Source: Limiplasma sp964504385 (GTDB lineage Bacteria > Bacillota > Clostridia > Christensenellales > Aristaeellaceae). Taken from it: 46,582 nucleotides of DNA. Below are positions 40,943-46,582 of this stretch, piece after piece. Numbering within the stretch: the first letter of the stretch is position 1; every line of letters starts with the position of its first letter. The stretch lies in NCBI GenBank assembly GCA_964504385.1, contig CAZDEF010000013.1, positions 1 to 46,582 of the forward strand. The letters run 5' to 3'. The notes under the pieces were generated by a model. It was given only the letters and a program-made list of their open reading frames with translations. It had not been told where the DNA came from and did not search any database. The position numbers and the translations under genes were made by a program.

Positions 40943-41768
40943 GCTGCATGTGCTCACGCTCAATGCGCACAGCCTGCTGGAATGGGACACGGCCTTCTGC
41001 CTGGATACGCTGACCGACGCCGTGCTGAAGGAGGACGTGGACGTATTCGTCCTGCAGGAGGTCAACCAGACGCTGGGCGCGGCCAGCGTGCACAGCAGCC
41101 TGCTGATGCAGGCGCACTATGTGCCCTGCGAGCATGAGCTGCCCATCCGCGAGGACAACTATGCGCTGGCCGTGGCGCGCATGCTGCACCGGAAGGGCGC
41201 GGACTATGCGTGGACATGGGCCTACGCCCACCGCGGCTACGGCCGCTTTGAGGAGGGCGAGGCGGTGTTCTCCCGTCTGCCGGTGCTGAGCGCCGACGCG
41301 CTGAACGTGTCCTCCCCGCAGGCCAGATGCGCGCGCAAGCTGGCAGGGCTGCAGGTGCAGCTGGCGGATGGCGCGCTGTGGGTGTACAGCGTGCACATGG
41401 GCTGGTGGAAGGACGAGGAAGACCCCTTCGCCGCCCAGTGGAACAAGCTGAACGATCGCTGCCGCAGCCGGGGCCGCTGCTGCCTGATGGGCGATTTCAA
41501 CAGTCCCTCCCATCTGCAGGGCGAAGGCTACAGCCTGATCGCGCAGGCCGGCTGGCAGGACGCCTATGTGCAGGCGCAGAGCAAGGACGAGGGCATCACC
41601 GTGGGCGGCAAGATCGACGGCTGGCGCGAGGGCAAGGGCGACGCGATGCGCATCGACTTTGTGTTCACGCAGGACATGCCCGCCCCAAGGAGCAGCCGCG
41701 TCATCTTCAACGATTCCTTCTACCCGGTCATCTCAGACCACTACGGCGTGCTGACGGAGTGGGGATGA
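40923..41768 (+). CDS. Endonuclease/exonuclease/phosphatase-family protein, MapP (maltose 6'-phosphate phosphatase)-like
   Basis: A 281-residue EEP-fold metallophosphoesterase. Motifs: LTLNAHSLLEWD, VFVLQEVNQ (metal glutamate), YSVHMGWW, LMGDFNSP (catalytic D and N) and SDHYGV (general-base His). These and the segment DNYALAV...YAHRGYGRFEEGEAVFSR recall MapP, which removes phosphate from maltose 6'-phosphate in lactic acid bacteria. It has no signal peptide. The start is GTG 40923, with GGGAGG upstream, overlapping the permease by 20 bp. A sugar-phosphate phosphatase is the best guess; a phospholipase- or nuclease-type role is possible. Confidence 0.78.
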   Translation: MAPLKDKLHVLTLNAHSLLEWDTAFCLDTLTDAVLKEDVDVFVLQEVNQTLGAASVHSSLLMQAHYVPCEHELPIREDNYALAVARMLHRKGADYAWTWAYAHRGYGRFEEGEAVFSRLPVLSADALNVSSPQARCARKLAGLQVQLADGALWVYSVHMGWWKDEEDPFAAQWNKLNDRCRSRGRCCLMGDFNSPSHLQGEGYSLIAQAGWQDAYVQAQSKDEGITVGGKIDGWREGKGDAMRIDFVFTQDMPAPRSSRVIFNDSFYPVISDHYGVLTEWG

Positions 41769-41776
41769 TGCAGAGT

Positions 41777-41809
41777 GGGGGAAAAGAGCGCTTCACACTC
41801 TTTTCCCCC
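41777..41809. repeat. 12-bp perfect hairpin after the MapP-like gene
   Basis: GGGGGAAAAGAG (41777-41788) pairs with CTCTTTTCCCCC (41798-41809) around a 9-nt loop, 8 bp past the stop. The T tract is inside the stem rather than after it, so termination is possible but not canonical. Confidence 0.6.
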
Positions 41810-41900
41810 GAGAGATTGCACTGTTTGCCGCAGCTCCTTGGTCTTGCGGCATCGTTTCTCTGGATCGATTTTTGTTATCAGCGCATAGAGCTGATGAGTA

Positions 41901-41929
41901 TTGCTTTGCTTCTCGGTCTATGCTATCAT
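41901..41929 (+). promoter_or_regulatory. Promoter of the discoidin-like gene
   Basis: TTGCTT (41901-41906), 17 bp, then TATCAT (41924-41929). The ATG is about 120 bp downstream, leaving a long leader with no clear structure. Confidence 0.55.
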
Positions 41930-42050
41930 TATCCACCAAGGCGATCCGGTCTATCGATGGAAAATGGAGGCACTGGATCATCTGCACGCTGCGTAGGCAG
42001 ACGAAACCGTAAAACCATGGGAATCTGCTGATGATCAAGGAGGAAACAGA

Positions 42051-42833
42051 ATGATCCGTCTGGAATGTTGCAATACAATGGGCGAGCTGCTTGGATTTGT
42101 CGAGCATCCGCAGGAAGCGCTTCTGTGCGTGGATCACATATATGAGGAGGGTGACTTCATTCGCATCAGCTGCGATACCGGTCATCATCTGATGGTGCGC
42201 ATGGATGCTGCTTTGGAAGCCGGCGAAGTCTATCTGCCGGAAGGCCGAATGACATGGCGCATCCCCTGCGGCGAATACCGTCTGGCCTACAGTCCCACAG
42301 CCTTTGAAGGCAAAAGGCATATCCTTTCCGCGCGCATGATGACCGCTGCGGAAGTTTCCTCATACCGCAACCTTGCCTGCAACCCCTCTGATCTGCGTGG
42401 CGAAACCGACTTTTTCCCGCACTGCACCGCCAATGTGGAAACACGAGGCGAATCCGTGTTCGCCGCCAGAAATGTCATTGACGGATGCCGTCACAACATC
42501 AGCCATGGCGAATGGCCCTACCAGAGCTGGGGGATTGGCGCACGGGAGGATGCATGGTGCCTGCTTGATTTTGGACGCGATGTACAGGTCAAGCAAATGG
42601 CGCTCACGCTGCGTGCCGATTTTCCTCATGACGCGTACTGGATCAACGGCCATGTCGTTTTGTCGGATGGAGCGGAAATCGCCTATCCTCTGCAAAAGAC
42701 GGGCGATCGACAGTGGATCGAACTCGGAGAGCACACGGTTCGATGGATGCGGTTGGAGCGCATGAAGAAAAGCAATGATCCTTCCGCATTCCCGGCGCTG
42801 ATCGAATGGGAAGTGTACGGTGTGGATCGCTGA
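42051..42833 (+). CDS. Unrecognised protein with C-terminal discoidin/galactose-binding-like domain
   Basis: A 260-residue protein without a signal peptide or membrane segment. The first 110 residues are an unassigned beta-rich domain. Residues 125-260 look like a discoidin (F5/8 type C) fold: NVIDGCRHNISHGEWPYQSW, WCLLDFGRDVQVKQMALTLR and a final IEWEVYG strand. Such folds bind sugars, but here the protein should be cytoplasmic. AAGGAGG precedes the ATG. Codon use contains more A/T-ending codons than neighbouring genes, which may mean recent acquisition. It is a single-gene unit with its own promoter. No function is claimed. Confidence 0.7.
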   Translation: MIRLECCNTMGELLGFVEHPQEALLCVDHIYEEGDFIRISCDTGHHLMVRMDAALEAGEVYLPEGRMTWRIPCGEYRLAYSPTAFEGKRHILSARMMTAAEVSSYRNLACNPSDLRGETDFFPHCTANVETRGESVFAARNVIDGCRHNISHGEWPYQSWGIGAREDAWCLLDFGRDVQVKQMALTLRADFPHDAYWINGHVVLSDGAEIAYPLQKTGDRQWIELGEHTVRWMRLERMKKSNDPSAFPALIEWEVYGVDR

Positions 42834-42882
42834 TGCGGATCTGCAGTCAGCGAGTGACCAGCGCACAACTGAGATAAGCTAC

Positions 42883-42912
42883 AAGCCGCTCCGAAACGCT
42901 CCGGAGCGGCTT
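42883..42912. terminator. Convergent terminator hairpin
   Basis: AAGCCGCTCCG (42883-42893) pairs with CGGAGCGGCTT (42902-42912) around an 8-nt loop, between two convergent genes. Only short T runs follow on either strand. Confidence 0.6.
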
Positions 42913-42919
42913 GGTTCGT

Positions 42920-44155
42920 TCAGTCCGCTTTTTCCTGCATGAAGGAGTAGGCAATCCCATCGTCGTCGGGGTCGCTCCGCAGCTTCATCTGCACGGTCAC
43001 GCTGTTGGGGGAGATGGCGGCGGGCAGGGTGATCGTGTCCTGCTCCGAAAAGGCCGTCTGCACGGGCTGCCCCTGCGCGTCCTCGTAGGCAAAGGCGTAG
43101 AGCGCATCGCCGTAACAGATCATGCGCAGCTGCTGCGTCCCGCCCGTTTGCCGCACCTCCTCGCCCTGATAGGCCAGCACATCGCGCAGCCGGGGCTGCC
43201 AGCCGCGCTGCTCCGCCAGCAGGGCCAGCACATGCTGCGTGTACTTCTGCGCGCCGCGCCGGCACAGGTGGCCCGCATCGGCAAAATCCTGCGCGGTCAG
43301 GCCAATGGCGCTGAGCTGCTGCAGGCTGTTGTCAAACAGGGTGATGCGGTCAGAGCGCTGGCTGATGGCATACAGGCGGCGCAAGTCCTGCTGATAGCCC
43401 TCGGCGTAGTGCGCCACCGGCGCGGCGATCAGCCACAGCTCAAAATCCAGTTTTTCCGACAGGGCGAGGATCCGCTCCAGCGCCTGCTGGTTCTGCGCCA
43501 GCAGCGCGCCCCCGGCAGGCGGATCCGCCGGGATGCGGTAGTAGTCCTCCAGCGCGGCGGCGTTGTAATCGCGCTGCACGGTGAAGTGATCGTATGGCTC
43601 GTACCCTGCAGCCGCAGCCGACGCGCCGCGCTGCCAGCGGCTCCACATGGCGGTGGGGCGGAATAGCTGAAACACGCCCGCAGGCACGTCCTCCGCATCC
43701 AGCACCGCCGCAAGCGCCTTAGCGCGCTGCGCGTAGCCCGGTATGCCGTCAAAGCTCTGATACACGATCCCGCGCAGGTCGCCGCGCATCACGGCGTAGT
43801 TGTCCACCATGAAGGGGTTGCATTCCAGCACCACCAGTTCGGGCACACGGTAGTGCAGATAGGCCTCCAGCATGGCGGCCACAATGCCGCCGTTGGCGCT
43901 GGAACAGCGCAGCAGCTGCACATTCTTGTCCAGCGCCTGCGCAAGGACGTCCGTATCCAGACTGGCATAGGTGTGCGAATTGCCAACGAACAGCACGTCC
44001 ACCGGCCGGTCGTCGTCCTCGCGCACGGCCCGCCACGCGGGCGTGACGCCGCTGGGGTCAAACAAAGCCTGATCCAGCGCAAACACCAGCGCGGTCAGCA
44101 GCAGGGCAAAGCAGATCAAACGGCGCAGCATGCGCCGCACGGCGGGGTTATGCAT
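42920..44155 (-). CDS. SGNH-like membrane-anchored protein, partner of the MBOAT acyltransferase
   Basis: A 411-residue protein with one N-terminal membrane helix (LICFALLLTALVFAL, residues 13-27), so the rest is outside the membrane. It has an SGNH-type nucleophile block, VGNSHTYAS (S60), and a late D-x-x-H pair in FADAGHLCRRGA, as in AlgX, PatB and DltD-like proteins that work with MBOAT transporters of acyl groups. It starts 12 bp after the MBOAT gene. The likely role is O-acetylation of a surface polysaccharide or peptidoglycan; the acceptor is unknown. Confidence 0.78.
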   Translation of the reverse strand: MHNPAVRRMLRRLICFALLLTALVFALDQALFDPSGVTPAWRAVREDDDRPVDVLFVGNSHTYASLDTDVLAQALDKNVQLLRCSSANGGIVAAMLEAYLHYRVPELVVLECNPFMVDNYAVMRGDLRGIVYQSFDGIPGYAQRAKALAAVLDAEDVPAGVFQLFRPTAMWSRWQRGASAAAAGYEPYDHFTVQRDYNAAALEDYYRIPADPPAGGALLAQNQQALERILALSEKLDFELWLIAAPVAHYAEGYQQDLRRLYAISQRSDRITLFDNSLQQLSAIGLTAQDFADAGHLCRRGAQKYTQHVLALLAEQRGWQPRLRDVLAYQGEEVRQTGGTQQLRMICYGDALYAFAYEDAQGQPVQTAFSEQDTITLPAAISPNSVTVQMKLRSDPDDDGIAYSFMQEKAD

Positions 44156-44167
44156 GAATGCGCCTCC

Positions 44168-45622
44168 TTAAAAACCAACGTAGAGAAACGAGCTGGCCGA
44201 CAGCGACCCGTAATACCCGAACAGCATGATGAGCGCCAGCAGCGTCAGGCACAGCAGCCAACGCACGCCAAGGCTGCGGCTGGCCAGCCACTCCGCCGCA
44301 TCGCACCGCGCGCTGCACGCGTCCAGCGTGATCATCCCCGCCACCGCCAGCAGGCAGCACAGGAATTCCGGCAGCGTTGCGCCCAGCTGCGCAAGGGAGA
44401 AGGCTCCGCCCGCCAGCAGACCGCGCAGCACCGTCATCGCCTCCGCCACGTTCAGTGCCCGGAAGAACACCCACGCCACGCACACCAGCGCAAACGTGCA
44501 CGCCACGGAAACCGCATCGCTCAGCCGCGCAGGCCAGCGCTGCTTCAGCCGTCTCCGCGCGGACTCGGTCAGCCGCCCCGCGATCTGGTACACGCCGTGC
44601 AGCAGCCCCCACACGATGAAGTTGAGCCCCGCGCCGTGCCACAGCCCGCTCACCAGAAACACCGCCAGCACGTTCAGCCGCCAGCGCGCGGCGCTCACAC
44701 GGCTGCCGCCCAGCGGAAAGTAGACGTTCTGCCGCAGCCACGCGGACAGGGTGATGTGCCAGCGCCGCCAGAAATCCGCAATGGAGCGGGCCAGATAGGG
44801 CTGGTGGAAATTGGGGCTGAGACGCAGCCCGAACAGCTGCGCGCTGCCCAGCGCAATGCTGGTGTAGCCAGCAAAATCCGCATAGAGCTGGAAGGCGTAA
44901 AACACCATGGCGATCAGCGCGCTCCATGTGGACAGCGCCCCGCCCTGCGCAGGAGCGGCATACACCTGGTCCACCACGCGCGCCAGCCGATCCGCCACCA
45001 GCGTTTTTTGCGCCAGTCCCAGCAGGATGGCCATCATACCGGTGCAAAAGCCCCGCTCATCAAAAGGTTTTTCTTCCTTTATATGGGCGACCTGTTCAGC
45101 GAATGCCGCCACGGGCTCGATGGGCCCCTGCATCAGCTTGGGAAAAAAGCTGACGGCCAGCGCATAGTGCCCCGCGTGGCGCACCGGCGCGCACGCGCCG
45201 CGGTACACATCCGCCAGATAGCCGGTGACCTGAAACACATAAAAGGAAATGCCCACCGGCAGCGCCAGCGAAAACGCGGGCGCGGTGTGATCCAGCCCCA
45301 GCAGCCACGCCGCGCGGGTGACGATGCGCAGCCCGAAGCCCAGATACTTGAACACCACCAGCAGCCCGAAGCACAGCGCCAGCGAGACCCACAGGCACAG
45401 CCGCGCCCGCCGGGTGCCGCGCCAGCGGTGAATGAGCAGCGCGCCCGCGTAGCTCACCGCCGTGGCCACGCCCATCCACAGCAGTGTGTCCGCGCCCAGC
45501 AGCGCGCAAAACCACAGGCTGCACGCCAGCAGCACGCCCCAGCGCAGCCGCCCGGGCAGCAGGGCATACGCCGCCACGGCGCACAGCAGCAGCGCGTAAT
45601 ACCCCCATGTGACAAACGACAT
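44168..45622 (-). CDS. MBOAT-family O-acyltransferase (AlgI/DltB/PatA-like)
   Basis: A 484-residue polytopic membrane protein with about 11 hydrophobic segments. The MBOAT signature is clear: ADFWRRWHITLSAWLRQNVYFPLGG, and the catalytic-histidine region VSGLWHGAGLNFIVWG. These proteins move an acyl group, usually acetyl, across the membrane for transfer onto a glycan. The ATG at 45622 has AAGGAGG upstream; an open frame to 45874 covers intergenic DNA and is not family-like. It forms an operon with the SGNH-like gene. Confidence 0.92.
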   Translation of the reverse strand: MSFVTWGYYALLLCAVAAYALLPGRLRWGVLLACSLWFCALLGADTLLWMGVATAVSYAGALLIHRWRGTRRARLCLWVSLALCFGLLVVFKYLGFGLRIVTRAAWLLGLDHTAPAFSLALPVGISFYVFQVTGYLADVYRGACAPVRHAGHYALAVSFFPKLMQGPIEPVAAFAEQVAHIKEEKPFDERGFCTGMMAILLGLAQKTLVADRLARVVDQVYAAPAQGGALSTWSALIAMVFYAFQLYADFAGYTSIALGSAQLFGLRLSPNFHQPYLARSIADFWRRWHITLSAWLRQNVYFPLGGSRVSAARWRLNVLAVFLVSGLWHGAGLNFIVWGLLHGVYQIAGRLTESARRRLKQRWPARLSDAVSVACTFALVCVAWVFFRALNVAEAMTVLRGLLAGGAFSLAQLGATLPEFLCCLLAVAGMITLDACSARCDAAEWLASRSLGVRWLLCLTLLALIMLFGYYGSLSASSFLYVGF

Positions 45623-45980
45623 TTCCGTTCCTCCTTCCGCGCCGCGGCGCAGACTGCTTTCATCATAACACAAACCACCGCAAAATACTGCGTTCTCCGG
45701 CGGAAAATGCCATTTTTGTTTCGGAACGGCTGTAATCATTTCCGGATATTTTTTACAAATCATACAAACATGCGGAAATGCTTTGTTCTGCAAGGTTTGT
45801 AGCTTTCTTAACAATGTTGCTGATGAAAAAAAAGGTCGCTTTGCAGTCAACATATGCCAAACTCTTCTTGACATATCGTCCCGGTTTTTTTACAATAGAT
45901 ACCGTTTGGATACAAAGCCTGATTCTTGGGAGGCCCCGAAAGGAGCTTCTACATTCATAAAAGCTGGGAGGCATCATTCC
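45623..45980. other. 358-bp divergent intergenic region between the MBOAT and AraC genes
   Basis: No gene is seen. On the minus strand TGTTATGAT (extended -10, TATGAT at 45667-45662) is a weak candidate promoter for the MBOAT operon, without a good -35. On the plus strand a strong promoter for the AraC gene lies at 45868-45896. The middle is AT-rich and unlike the flanking coding DNA. Confidence 0.5.
45868..45896 (+). promoter_or_regulatory. Consensus promoter of the right-edge AraC-type gene
   Basis: TTGACA (45868-45873), 17 bp, then TACAAT (45891-45896). This near-perfect sigma-A promoter gives a leader of about 77 nt before the ATG at 45981. Confidence 0.82.
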
Positions 45981-46582
45981 ATGTCTTATGTAACTTTTGT
46001 CCCTCAAAACCCCGTTGGCGAAAACGCCGATCCGGGCATCTTTGTACAGGGCGTGCACGTTCCCTCTCCCCTCACGGAGCAGAGCGGCGTGTGGATCAAG
46101 ACCGCCGGCAGCGCCATCCTGCTGCAGGACACCTACCGGCTGGCCAGCTGTGAATCGCCCATGTGGCTGGTGGTGGACGACGGCAACGTGGCATTCCAGC
46201 ACCGCGATATGGAAGTGACCCTGAAAAAGGGCGAATGCGCCGTGGTGCCCGCCAACACCGAGGGCTGCCTTGTGCTGCACGCCAAGGACACCCGCCTGCT
46301 GTGGCTGACCGTGGACGGCCCGCTGACCGAAAGTTTCATGCGCCAGATGAACGCCTTCAACCGCGTGCCCGCCAAGCAGGGCATGCTGCCCAGCATGGTC
46401 ATCCTCATCCGGCAGATCGTGCAGGTGCTCGTGCGCCACACCGGCACCAGCGACGCCAGCTTCCAGCTGGAGCAGCTGCTGTGGGGCCTGCTCGCCGCGC
46501 ACAGCGGCCAGAGCGTGGCCACCAGCGCCACCCTCAGCCATGAGATCGCCCGCGTGGTGGACGCGCTGCGCGCCTGCCGCTA
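45981..46582 (+). CDS. AraC-type transcriptional regulator, N-terminal part (runs off the window)
   Basis: The first 200 residues of an open frame that continues past the right edge. It begins MSYVTFVPQNPVGENADPG, with GGGAGG 9 nt upstream and a consensus promoter. Residues 25-115 look like the cupin-type sensor of AraC regulators (MWLVVDDGNVAFQHRDMEVTLKKGECAVVPA). The last visible residues (SHEIARVVDALRACR) are like the helix that precedes the AraC HTH. The DNA-binding domain itself is not in the window, so the family call is an inference. Confidence 0.7.
   Translation, partial: MSYVTFVPQNPVGENADPGIFVQGVHVPSPLTEQSGVWIKTAGSAILLQDTYRLASCESPMWLVVDDGNVAFQHRDMEVTLKKGECAVVPANTEGCLVLHAKDTRLLWLTVDGPLTESFMRQMNAFNRVPAKQGMLPSMVILIRQIVQVLVRHTGTSDASFQLEQLLWGLLAAHSGQSVATSATLSHEIARVVDALRACR

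Noticed and set aside
43853..45802. A 649-codon plus-strand open frame
   Set aside because: It is antisense to the SGNH and MBOAT genes and rich in Gln/Arg/His repeats.
45754..45880. A coding region extending the MBOAT gene upstream to 45874
   Set aside because: The extension is Lys/Cys-rich, unrelated to the MBOAT fold and overlaps the promoter region; AAGGAGG marks the start at 45622.
1..46582. tRNA, rRNA, CRISPR array, transposase or prophage genes
   Set aside because: I looked for cloverleaf-like segments, regularly spaced repeats and recognisable transposase or phage proteins and found none.

Overview
The window looks like a chromosome segment of a GC-rich, anaerobic, probably gut-dwelling member of the Firmicutes (class Clostridia). 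The evidence is sigma-A type promoters, strong AGGAGG ribosome binding sites, a RecD2/RimO/PgsA/CinA/RecA housekeeping block in Firmicutes order, YesMN-type two-component regulation, CUT1-type sugar ABC transporters without an ATPase gene, and an electron-bifurcating lactate dehydrogenase set. Order or genus cannot be fixed from sequence alone. I see no tRNA, rRNA, CRISPR, prophage or transposase.

Layout. (1) 87-3463, minus: etfB, etfA with a ferredoxin domain, and a GlcD-type FAD dehydrogenase, matching the LctBCD lactate dehydrogenase/Etf complex. (2) 3871-9403, minus: a membrane-anchored 5'-nucleotidase, a HelD-like helicase and a lone N-acetyl sugar amidotransferase. (3) 9454-25146: an AraC regulator (minus) divergent from an eleven-gene plus-strand carbohydrate locus. 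It encodes an ankyrin-GH43 enzyme, a Gfo/Idh/MocA oxidoreductase, a solute-binding protein, a heparinase II/III-type lyase, a TIM-barrel isomerase, two more Gfo/Idh/MocA enzymes, two permeases, a YiaK-type reductase, a second TIM-barrel protein and a PreA-like flavo/iron-sulfur protein. (4) 25520-31348, plus: recD2, then rimO-pgsA-cinA-recA. (5) 31349-32265: a gene-free stretch packed with GC-rich hairpins. (6) A lipase-like hydrolase (plus) converging on ispG (minus) over a perfect 27-bp inverted repeat. (7) 34428-41768: a YesN/YesM pair (minus) divergent from a second sugar ABC cassette (SBP, two permeases, MapP-like phosphatase). (8) 42051-45622: an unknown discoidin-like protein and an SGNH/MBOAT O-acetylation pair. 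(9) A truncated AraC-type regulator at the right edge.

How the genes work together. The carbohydrate locus in region 3 is the best candidate for an undescribed system. Its lyase and GH43 enzyme have no visible export signals, so they should act on imported oligosaccharides. The downstream genes are mostly NAD(P)-dependent or flavin/iron-sulfur oxidoreductases, and none of the classical uronate genes (kduI, kduD, kdgK, kdgA, uxaC, uxuA) is present. The promoter region carries a cre-like site and an inverted repeat. Both ABC cassettes have a strong RNA hairpin immediately after the binding-protein gene, as expected when that protein is made in excess over its permeases. A structured repeat of about 206 bp occurs twice, each time next to a transcription terminator.
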